Positions 1 to 6,220 of a DNA stretch of 8,576 bases are shown one piece after another (position 1 is the stretch's first letter; the number at the start of each line of letters is the position of its first letter). Origin of the DNA: RGIG4608 sp045606265 (lineage in GTDB: Bacteria > Bacillota > Clostridia > Oscillospirales > CAG-272); NCBI GenBank assembly GCA_045606265.1, contig JAZURO010000024.1, positions 1 through 8,576 of the forward strand, in the 5' to 3' direction. Under the pieces are notes generated by a model. That model was not told where the DNA came from. It ran no database searches and was given only the letters and a program-made list of their open reading frames with translations. Both the position numbers and the translations under genes were made by a program.

Positions 1-282
1 ATAATCGTCAAAAGAAAATGGGATATAACGCCGCCCAGGAACTTCTTGATAATTTGGGACTCCAAAACGATATGTAATAATTTTATGTCAAAGGGGTGCG
101 AAAAAATAATTCTTGGGTGTACCGAATTATCTCTTATAAATAAAAAATTTTCCCTTTTAGGTTCAATATTTATGGATGCCCTCGATGTTCTTGCAGCCTG
201 TACAATTTCGGTATGCCAAAAAGAAGTATGCGGATTCAATGACGAGCTTTTGAAATACGCTTCTGACGTAAAATTATACTGA
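1..282 (+). CDS. Asp/Glu racemase family protein, C-terminal fragment (5' end off window, possible frame break)
   Basis: This is the tail of an aspartate/glutamate racemase-type protein, a cofactor-independent family that uses two cysteines to invert the alpha carbon of acidic amino acids. The segment KGCEKIILGCTELSLI carries the family's second catalytic cysteine in the GCTEL motif (115-129), and FMDALDVLA matches the usual C-terminal helix. The protein ends at TGA 280-282, and the downstream Mur ligase starts 11 bases later, so the two are probably cotranscribed. Frame 1 is open to the left edge, but its translation before about position 75 (WDITPPRNFLIIWDSK) does not look like the family. 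Frame 3 over 3-74 reads NAAQELLDNLGLQNDM and looks more protein-like before stopping at 75-77. A single extra base, for example in the A-run 64-67, would join the two. The gene may therefore be frameshifted, or there may be a sequence error. Substrate cannot be assigned from this fragment. Confidence 0.72.
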   Translation: MIVKRKWDITPPRNFLIIWDSKTICNNFMSKGCEKIILGCTELSLINKKFSLLGSIFMDALDVLAACTISVCQKEVCGFNDELLKYASDVKLY

Positions 283-293
283 AAGGCACAATT

Positions 294-1784
294 ATGAAGT
301 TAAAAAAATTACTTTTAAAAGCAGGATATCAGTCAATTCAAAATCCGGAAAAAAATCATACAATAAGACATATCTGTTGTGATTCCAGAATGGCTCACGA
401 AAATTCTGTGTTTGTATGCATAAAAGGTGCTGTAACAGACGGTCATTTGTATGCAGGAGCAGCTTATATGCGAGGATGTCGTGCGTTTGTCGCGGAAAAA
501 ACAATAGATGTTCCAGTGGATGCGTCCATTACTATCGTTGATAATTCACGTCGTGCTCTTGCAGTCCTTTCAGATATACTCTACCTTCATCCTTCCGAAA
601 AAGTTAAGGTGATAGGAATTACCGGAACGAAAGGAAAAACATCAACTGCAATGATGATATATGAAGTTCTGAATAAATGCGGCGTACCCGCAGGATACAT
701 CGGCACTAACGGAATACATTACGCTCAAACTCATCAAATGGCTGTTAATACTACTCCGGAATCTTGTGATATCCAATACCATTTGTATTTTATGGCGCGA
801 CAAAATATAAAATATTTGATACTGGAAGTTTCTTCTCAAGCACTTTACCTTGAGCGTATTTATGGTATAGAATTTGATACTTGTATTTTTACTAACTTAA
901 CACCTGACCATATAGGAGCGAATGAACACCCGACATTTGAGCACTATAAGTCATGCAAAGCAGAACTTTTTTCAAAATATAAACTTAAACACGCAATAGC
1001 TAACGCAGATGATCCGTATATGCTTGATATTATGTCCGATTGTAGTGTTGAATATGATACTTTCGGAACAAGCTACACAGCCCATCACCAAGCGCAAAAT
1101 ATATCCTTATTAAACGCTTCAAATTCTTTTGGTGTGACGTTTGAGTATATTTGCGATGATCTTAAGTTTCCGGTAAAACTTAATTGTCCAGGGAATTTCA
1201 GTGTCCAAAACGCTCTCGCCGCAATAGCAGTATGCAGAAACATAGTAACAGATACTAAAAAAATAATATCTATTTTAAATACATATTATGTTCCTGGAAG
1301 ATTTGAAGTTGTTCCTGCTCTTCCCTACGCAACAACTATAATTGATTACGCCCATAACGGGACAAGCCTCAAAGCCATACTTGAAACACTACGCTCTTAT
1401 AATCCCAAACGACTTATTTGTCTTTTTGGTTCTGTGGGCGGAAGAACACAAATGCGTCGCGCAGAGCTTGGAAAAATCGCTTCTTCCTTATGTGACTTCT
1501 GCATTATCACCGCAGACAATCCGGATCGTGAAGACCCTGAGCTTATAAATCTTGAAATTGCACGAGCATTTAATGATGACTCCTGTGACTATATTTGCAT
1601 TGCAGACAGGAAAGAAGCTATTTTTTATGCTGTAAAAATGCTCAAACCGGGAGATATTCTTCTTTTAGCGGGAAAAGGACACGAAAATTTTCAATATATC
1701 CGAGGAGAGAAAATTCCTTTCTGCGAAAGAGAAATTTTATTTGAAGCAGCAAAAAACATTCTTGAACTTAATGCAGTAAATTAA
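294..1784 (+). CDS. murE: MurE-like UDP-N-acetylmuramyl-tripeptide synthetase (Mur ligase family)
   Basis: Cytoplasmic Mur ligase of 496 residues, the normal MurE length. The family adds the third stem-peptide residue to UDP-MurNAc-L-Ala-D-Glu using ATP. The three Mur domains can be followed: N-terminal uridine-binding region (about 1-105, with CCDSR at 28-32), central ATPase domain with P-loop GITGTKGKTST (108-118), NTTPES (152-157), EVSSQAL (178-184), DHIG (205-208) and the lysine expected to be carbamylated in CKAELF (K222), then the C-terminal domain with PGRFE (334-338), DYAHNG (351-356) and GKGHE (460-464). The amino-acid recognition motif reads DNPD (408-411) in place of DNPR, the meso-diaminopimelate signature, so the amino acid added is uncertain. 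The start is ATG 294, preceded by GAAAGG at 281-286. The racemase gene just upstream suggests a linked role in stem-peptide amino-acid supply. It may be a second MurE paralogue rather than the housekeeping enzyme. Family assignment is firm, substrate is not. Confidence 0.9.
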   Translation: MKLKKLLLKAGYQSIQNPEKNHTIRHICCDSRMAHENSVFVCIKGAVTDGHLYAGAAYMRGCRAFVAEKTIDVPVDASITIVDNSRRALAVLSDILYLHPSEKVKVIGITGTKGKTSTAMMIYEVLNKCGVPAGYIGTNGIHYAQTHQMAVNTTPESCDIQYHLYFMARQNIKYLILEVSSQALYLERIYGIEFDTCIFTNLTPDHIGANEHPTFEHYKSCKAELFSKYKLKHAIANADDPYMLDIMSDCSVEYDTFGTSYTAHHQAQNISLLNASNSFGVTFEYICDDLKFPVKLNCPGNFSVQNALAAIAVCRNIVTDTKKIISILNTYYVPGRFEVVPALPYATTIIDYAHNGTSLKAILETLRSYNPKRLICLFGSVGGRTQMRRAELGKIASSLCDFCIITADNPDREDPELINLEIARAFNDDSCDYICIADRKEAIFYAVKMLKPGDILLLAGKGHENFQYIRGEKIPFCEREILFEAAKNILELNAVN

Positions 1785-1799
1785 ATTTAAACTATATAC

Positions 1800-1842
1800 T
1801 TGAATTTTTTCTTGATATGTGATAATATTATTAAAGTATAAT
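1800..1842 (+). promoter_or_regulatory. Possible promoter/operator of the DtxR-family regulator gene
   Basis: The 73-base gap after the Mur ligase is very AT-rich. It holds TTGAAT (1800-1805) with an extended -10-like TGTGATAAT (1818-1826), spacing 15, and alternatively TTGATA (1812-1817) with TATAAT (1837-1842), spacing 19. Neither spacing is ideal. The perfect 10-bp palindrome ATAATATTAT (1822-1831) lies inside this region and could be an operator for autoregulation. It does not resemble the known DtxR or MntR box, and such palindromes arise easily in AT-rich DNA. No terminator hairpin was seen between the Mur ligase and this gene, so readthrough is also possible. Confidence 0.3.
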
Positions 1843-1847
1843 TTTTC

Positions 1848-1854
1848 GGAGGAG
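1848..1854 (+). promoter_or_regulatory. Ribosome binding site fixing the regulator start
   Basis: GGAGGAG at 1848-1854 lies directly before ATG 1858, with five bases between the GGAGG core and the start codon. This selects ATG 1858 over an in-frame GTG at 1819, which has no such site and would add 13 residues unlike the DtxR family N-terminus. Confidence 0.85.
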
Positions 1855-1857
1855 TTT

Positions 1858-2217
1858 ATGCGTTTACAAGAATCAGGAGAAATGTATCTTGAAACCATTT
1901 TCTTGTTATCCCAAAAACGATCTGCTGTTCGCGCCATCGATGTTGGAGAATATATGGGATACTCAAAACCTTCTGTAAGCCGTGCTATGGGTATTTTAAA
2001 AAATGGCGGACTCATTACAGTTGATCGCGACGGATTAATATCATTGACCCTTGAAGGACGTGAAAAAGCTCAAAAAATATATGACCGCCACACTATACTT
2101 ACAACTTTTTTAGTAAAATTAGGAGTCAATGAAGATATTGCTACCGAAGATGCTTGTAAAATCGAGCACGCTATTAGTGATGAATCAATAGAAGCAATCA
2201 AAAAATTTATTAATTAA
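1858..2217 (+). CDS. DtxR/MntR-family metal-dependent transcriptional repressor, short two-domain form
   Basis: A 119-residue metalloregulator: N-terminal winged helix (about 5-70; recognition helix around YSKPSVSRAMGILKNGG) followed by the metal-binding and dimerisation helices (about 70-119). It lacks the C-terminal SH3-like domain of full-length DtxR/IdeR, as MntR does. The candidate metal ligands are M9, E12, H78, C100, E103 and H104. Aligned by eye, M9/C100/E103/H104 correspond to the DtxR primary-site residues Met10, Cys102, Glu105 and His106, whereas Bacillus MntR has Asp8 and Glu99 at the first two positions. That favours an iron-type over a manganese-type sensor, although the length is MntR-like. 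The ATG at 1858 is chosen for its RBS. The gene converges on a P1B-type metal ATPase operon, so that operon is a plausible target, but its promoter lies outside the window. The fold assignment is strong; the metal and the targets are inferred. Confidence 0.9.
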   Translation: MRLQESGEMYLETIFLLSQKRSAVRAIDVGEYMGYSKPSVSRAMGILKNGGLITVDRDGLISLTLEGREKAQKIYDRHTILTTFLVKLGVNEDIATEDACKIEHAISDESIEAIKKFIN

Positions 2218-2256
2218 AAACATCGCCTTGGAAACTGTAACCAAGGCGATGTTTTT
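2216..2256. terminator. Bidirectional intrinsic terminator between convergent genes
   Basis: A perfect 16-bp inverted repeat, AAAAACATCGCCTTGG (2216-2231) and CCAAGGCGATGTTTTT (2241-2256), encloses a 9-base loop (2232-2240). The core stem is GC-containing and is flanked by A's on the left and T's on the right, so it gives a hairpin plus U-tract in both directions. It overlaps the stop codons of both the regulator (2215-2217) and the ATPase (2255-2257), serving both transcripts. Confidence 0.93.
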
Positions 2257-4165
2257 AATTTTTTATTTTAAGTATCCTGGAACTATTAACAAGAACTGCA
2301 AAAGCGCCGCAATTATGTAAAACAGAACCTGCAAGCGCACTTATAATACCAAACGCCGACAGCCCTATCATCAAGCAACTTAGCAAAATGGAAATAATAA
2401 GGTTTTGATATACGATGCCCCGAGTTTTTCTTGCTAATTTTATAGCAAACGGAATATTCATAAGATTGTTATTCATCAATGCAATATCCGCAGATTGTAT
2501 AGCCAGATCTGATCCCATTGCTCCCATTGCAATGCCAACATCTGCTTCGCGCAAAGCTAAAGCATCATTTATTCCATCTCCAACAGCAAGTACTCGTTTA
2601 TCATTACGAATCATACGAAGGTGTTCAAGCTTATCTTGCGGAAGCAATTGATAATACAGGGTGTCTATACCAACCTGATTGCAAATATCCTTTGCCGCAC
2701 TTTCACGGTCACCCGTTAACATAACAACTTGATCCACACCTAACGCACGAAGTTCCAAAATACTCTGCTCTGCGTCACTTCTTACTGTATCATTAAAGCA
2801 AAGACAACCTAACAATTGCCCATCAAATATTACATAACTAACACTTCCATTCACATCAGGAACAAAAGTATTGGGTATATCAACTCCAATTTCCGATAAC
2901 CAATGAAAATTCCCCAAATACACTATATGCTCATCAGAATCTTTTCCTTCCATTCCTTTACCAGAAATTTCTTTGACAATATAATTTTTGTTATAATCAT
3001 ATCCAAGCTTATCAACAGCTCTACATACAGCTCGCGAGGCTGGGTGGTTGGATGCATAAGCTACTGAAGCTGCCACGGAAAGTATAATCTCGTCATCACA
3101 GTCTTCAAAAGGTATCACATCTGTCAGCGATAGATCTCCATATGTAACCGTACCTGTTTTATCAAAAACAACGCTTTCTATTTCTGTAAGCTCTTCCAAA
3201 AATTTTGAATTCTTTATCAATATACCGCGTTTAGTGGCAACAGAAAGCGAAGCAATCATAGGTGCGGAACTAACAAGCATTTGACCGCAAGGACAAGAAA
3301 CAACCAAAATAGCAATGGCTTTATTTATATCTGCACTTATGAGCGCTACTGCCGCAGCAACAGCCAAAACAAATGGGATATAATATTTCATAAAACGATC
3401 GATAAGTCTTGATTCAGGTACGGCTATTCCTTCTGATTTTTCCAACAAATCAAGAATTTTGGAAAATGATGTGTCAACATATTCTTTTTGTACTTCAACA
3501 ATTATTTTGCCGTCAATATTTACCGTTCCGGCATATACCAGATCTCCTATACCTACATGGGCAGGCTGCGGCTCACCTGTGAGGGATTTTTGATCTATAT
3601 TTGTTTCCCCTTCAATGACTATGCCATCAATAGGTATTCCGCTTCCGGGCTTTACCAATATTTTTTGTCCGATCTTTAAGCTTTGGACTTCAACTATTGT
3701 TTCTTCCCCATTTTCATAAATAATTGCAGTCGTCTGCTGCATACGGCGCAAGCCGTCAATGACATCTCGTCCTCCCATAATACTTCTTTCTTCAAGAATA
3801 TGTGCAATATTCAATATTAATGGAATAAGAACAGCCAATATTAAATCGCGAGAAAAGAAGCAGGATATTATCGCAATGGATACTAATATCTCCATAGCAT
3901 TTGTAAGATTTTTCGTTATAATTCCCTTTACTGCAGTGATAAATATAGGAATTCCTTCTATAAGGAATCCTATTGTATAAAGAATAGCCGGTACAGTCTC
4001 ATTTGTAGGAAATATCATAGAATATATTAATCCAACAACAAGACACGATATAGCTGCTGTCCCGCTTATTATTTCCTTAAAAAGTCTTTTTTTTCCGGTT
4101 TGTGTTAAATTATCACGTGACAAGGCTTTTAACGTATTGCCTGCCATATTATTTATATTTTCCAT
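2255..4165 (-). CDS. P1B-type (CPx) heavy-metal translocating ATPase, no N-terminal metal-binding domain
   Basis: Inner-membrane cation pump of 636 residues, predicted to export a transition metal with ATP hydrolysis. All P-type elements are present in order: two extra N-terminal helices (about 31-52, 57-79) typical of P1B, TM pair (about 89-123), actuator-domain TGEP (196-199), TM4 metal site SCPCGQ (CPC at 291-293), phosphorylation motif DKTGT (D335), the P1B-specific HP (374-375), TGD (484-486), GDGINDA (529-535) and a last TM with HN (617-618) and NSSR (627-630). No N-terminal HMA or His-rich domain is present. CPCGQ replaces the common CPCAL, and HN replaces the HD of Zn/Cd pumps, so the substrate is uncertain; Mn or Fe is possible. 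ATG 4165 is chosen because GAGGTG sits just before it; a TTG at 4183 lies four bases inside the end of the preceding gene. It is the last gene of the SPFH operon, 14 bases after the third SPFH gene. Confidence 0.93.
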   Translation of the reverse strand: MENINNMAGNTLKALSRDNLTQTGKKRLFKEIISGTAAISCLVVGLIYSMIFPTNETVPAILYTIGFLIEGIPIFITAVKGIITKNLTNAMEILVSIAIISCFFSRDLILAVLIPLILNIAHILEERSIMGGRDVIDGLRRMQQTTAIIYENGEETIVEVQSLKIGQKILVKPGSGIPIDGIVIEGETNIDQKSLTGEPQPAHVGIGDLVYAGTVNIDGKIIVEVQKEYVDTSFSKILDLLEKSEGIAVPESRLIDRFMKYYIPFVLAVAAAVALISADINKAIAILVVSCPCGQMLVSSAPMIASLSVATKRGILIKNSKFLEELTEIESVVFDKTGTVTYGDLSLTDVIPFEDCDDEIILSVAASVAYASNHPASRAVCRAVDKLGYDYNKNYIVKEISGKGMEGKDSDEHIVYLGNFHWLSEIGVDIPNTFVPDVNGSVSYVIFDGQLLGCLCFNDTVRSDAEQSILELRALGVDQVVMLTGDRESAAKDICNQVGIDTLYYQLLPQDKLEHLRMIRNDKRVLAVGDGINDALALREADVGIAMGAMGSDLAIQSADIALMNNNLMNIPFAIKLARKTRGIVYQNLIISILLSCLMIGLSAFGIISALAGSVLHNCGAFAVLVNSSRILKIKN

Positions 4166-4168
4166 AAT

Positions 4169-4174
4169 CACCTC
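4169..4174 (-). promoter_or_regulatory. Ribosome binding site fixing the ATPase start
   Basis: On the minus strand GAGGTG (4174-4169) precedes ATG 4165 by three bases, with five between the GAGG core and the start. It lies inside the extension that would be created by the upstream TTG at 4183, so the ATG is the likely start. Confidence 0.8.
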
Positions 4175-4179
4175 AAAGA

Positions 4180-5118
4180 TCAATCTATAATGATCTTCGT
4201 TTCACCATCTTGAACAACACGAACTTTTCCTATCTTTGAAATTGCTTCTGAAACCTTAGTATTATAAATTCTGACTCTAACAAGTTCCGGATTAACAGAA
4301 TATTCGTCAATAGAACCCCAAAATTCGGCAAGATCACTATTCGCTGTGGCAATTGCACTTGAATATTCCGCATTTGCTTCGGAAATGCGCGAGTTTGCTT
4401 CAGCTTCAGCTTTCGGAATAAGGTTTTCCCGATATTGGTATGCTTGTTCAAGATGCGTAGCAGCCTGAACGGTAGCAGAATTAACCAAATCATATATTTC
4501 ACGTACTTCATTAGGCATACTTACAGAAGTAAGTTCAATCGTACCTATCGTAATACCCGTTTCAGCCGAATTTAGTTTTCTCTGTGCCAATTTTATAACC
4601 TCTTGACCGTATGTATCCTTACCTGAGGTAAGCAATTCATCCACTGAGATATATGCCGCACATTCAAGCATAGCGCTACTGACAAAAGAATTTATTATTC
4701 CATCAACGTCTTTTACTTTAAGCGCATATGCAATCGGATCCGATATAACATATTTAACAGATGCACTTACTACTGCAATATTTTGGTCGCCTGTTATAAG
4801 ATATCCGTTATTACGAAGAGTAGTCATAGTACCCGAAGTATAATGCGTCGTTACTGTTTGCTCCATCACACTACCGGTAGGAACCATAATAACTTCATCA
4901 ATAATATATGGAAATGCAAATAAAAGTCCAGGCTCGTGAACTTGTTCTTCATAATTATCGCCGACAAGTTTTCCAAAACGAAGTATCAAAGCTACATTCC
5001 CACTATCTACCACCCTCACTCCGGAAAAACATATAAATATAATTACTACCGCAACCAATACTAAAAAATATTTTGTAACAGTAGTCAATATGTCAGCAAA
5101 AACTGCGTTCTTTTTCAT
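4180..5118 (-). CDS. SPFH-domain membrane protein, small HflK-like (third SPFH gene of the operon)
   Basis: A 312-residue membrane-anchored SPFH (stomatin/prohibitin/flotillin/HflK-C) protein. There is a short N-terminal tail, one membrane segment (about 15-33), then the SPFH domain starting at DSGNVALILRFGKL (38-51), with EPGLLFAFP (62-70) and the strand GYLITGDQNIAVVSASVKY (105-123). That last strand matches the HflK pattern of a T-x-D/E-x-NIV motif followed by DP (127-128). PNEVREIYDLVNSA (202-215) and an Ala/Glu-rich helix (about 216-265) correspond to the PP-E-V and coiled-coil segments of HflK. The C-terminus ends in short beta-like stretches (VRVVQDGETKIIID). Its ATG overlaps the preceding stop as ATGA (5115-5118), indicating coupled translation, with GGAGG at 5128-5132. 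Known HflK works with HflC around FtsH; here no FtsH is visible, and the next gene is a metal ATPase. SPFH membership is firm, the partner is inferred. Confidence 0.87.
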   Translation of the reverse strand: MKKNAVFADILTTVTKYFLVLVAVVIIFICFSGVRVVDSGNVALILRFGKLVGDNYEEQVHEPGLLFAFPYIIDEVIMVPTGSVMEQTVTTHYTSGTMTTLRNNGYLITGDQNIAVVSASVKYVISDPIAYALKVKDVDGIINSFVSSAMLECAAYISVDELLTSGKDTYGQEVIKLAQRKLNSAETGITIGTIELTSVSMPNEVREIYDLVNSATVQAATHLEQAYQYRENLIPKAEAEANSRISEANAEYSSAIATANSDLAEFWGSIDEYSVNPELVRVRIYNTKVSEAISKIGKVRVVQDGETKIIID

Positions 5119-6206
5119 TTCATATCTCCTCCATCGGAAACAGAAGACGTTTCTATAAGCGCATATATAGCGTCTGTCAATACCTTACGCTCATCGTCCG
5201 ACAGATTTGAAAGAATATAATTTAAATCTTCAATTATCGTTTGTTCACCTTCATCGGTAATATAATCACTGTATTCCGTGAGAATATTAAATGGATATTC
5301 ATTTGCTTTAACAACAAGAACAGTACTTTCTCCTACCGACGATACAACCGTATCAAGCTCTTTCAAAAAACGATAAAGTTCTATATTTGCCGACTGTGCC
5401 TCAGCGTAAATTTTAAACACTTCGGTTTCAGTATTGGCTTTTATCTCTGCTGCTTTGGTCACTCCATCAGCAATTATTTCAGCCGCCTCTGCATCAGCAT
5501 CTGCCGTAATTTTATTTGCTTCTTTTTGGGCATTTGCTAAAATAGTGTCTATATCCTTTTGTCTGTCTGCCTTCATTTGATCAAACACACTTTGCAAATT
5601 AGTATCCGGAAGAGATATCCTTAAAATTCTAACATCCTTGATATTTATTCCGTAGTTTTTCAAACAATTATCGCGCACGCGAACAAAGATATCATTCTGA
5701 ATTTCATCAGTCTTAATAGTTTCTTGTTCAAGCGAAACAAGATTAGATAAATTATAAGCCCCCATAACGCTGTTGGTTGCACTAAATACCTGGTCTTTAA
5801 TATAAGAATCAACCTTTCCCTGCGTGCCCACACTATTATGATAAAGAACCGGGTCTTCTATCTTCCATATAACGTATGACTGTAAAATAATATTTCTTTT
5901 ATCTTTGGTCGTGGTTTCAAGATAATTTGATTCAAGGTTTTGAATTCTGTTATCATAAGTCATTACCGTTTCAAACGGCCATGGTAATCGAAAATAAAGA
6001 CCTGCATCGGTAATTTCTTCTCTAACTGCACCAAAGCGAAGAATAACAGCACACTCACCCTCACGAATCTCACAGGTAAACCCAAAATAAACTAACACTA
6101 CAACAAGAAGTACCGCTATAAAACATTTTAATATTATGTATGTTACAGATGTTTTTTCCTTAAACAAAACACTATCTGATACATTTATCTTCTCTTTATT
6201 TTTCAT
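5115..6206 (-). CDS. SPFH-domain membrane protein, HflC-like
   Basis: A 363-residue SPFH protein most like HflC. One membrane segment (about 23-43) is followed by REGECAVILRFGAV (48-61), AGLYFRLPWPFE (68-79) and the HflC-typical stretch TTKDKRNIILQSYVIWKIED (99-118). GINIKDVRILRISLPD (186-201) and MKADRQKD (211-218) are also HflC-like. An Ala/Glu-rich coiled coil spans about 215-275, and RFLKELDTV and NILTEY are the usual HflC ending. About 53 further residues (311-363) form an acidic tail with predicted helical character, which standard HflC lacks. The ATG at 6206 is chosen over an in-frame TTG at 6224 because GGAGG (6212-6216) lies between them. The gene starts 14 bases after the preceding SPFH gene and overlaps the next by four bases (ATGA). 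It probably forms hetero-oligomers with the neighbouring HflK-like proteins. Confidence 0.88.
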   Translation of the reverse strand: MKNKEKINVSDSVLFKEKTSVTYIILKCFIAVLLVVVLVYFGFTCEIREGECAVILRFGAVREEITDAGLYFRLPWPFETVMTYDNRIQNLESNYLETTTKDKRNIILQSYVIWKIEDPVLYHNSVGTQGKVDSYIKDQVFSATNSVMGAYNLSNLVSLEQETIKTDEIQNDIFVRVRDNCLKNYGINIKDVRILRISLPDTNLQSVFDQMKADRQKDIDTILANAQKEANKITADADAEAAEIIADGVTKAAEIKANTETEVFKIYAEAQSANIELYRFLKELDTVVSSVGESTVLVVKANEYPFNILTEYSDYITDEGEQTIIEDLNYILSNLSDDERKVLTDAIYALIETSSVSDGGDMK

Positions 6207-6211
6207 AGTAT

Positions 6212-6216
6212 CCTCC
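6212..6216 (-). promoter_or_regulatory. Ribosome binding site fixing the HflC-like start
   Basis: GGAGG on the minus strand (6216-6212) is five bases before ATG 6206. It shows that the TTG at 6224, which overlaps the previous stop codon, is not the start. Confidence 0.85.
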
Positions 6217-6220
6217 TTGA

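Noticed and set aside
1783..1793. AT palindrome (TTAAATTTAA) at the Mur ligase stop as a DtxR-type operator
   Set aside because: It lacks the GC-containing half sites of known DtxR or MntR boxes and is expected by chance in such AT-rich sequence.
1819..1857. Upstream in-frame GTG start for the DtxR-family gene
   Set aside because: The 13 added residues do not fit the family, and GGAGGAG lies directly before ATG 1858.
2415..2724. Plus-strand open frames inside the ATPase gene
   Set aside because: They are antisense to a gene with every P-type motif intact, have no RBS and do not resemble any protein I know.
4166..4183. TTG start for the ATPase, overlapping the previous stop
   Set aside because: GAGGTG just before ATG 4165 marks the later start. 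The TTG has no obvious site of its own.
4180..6206. A canonical hflK-hflC pair serving FtsH
   Set aside because: There are three SPFH genes, with a P1B ATPase directly after and no ftsH in the window, so assigning hflK/hflC symbols would overstate the match.
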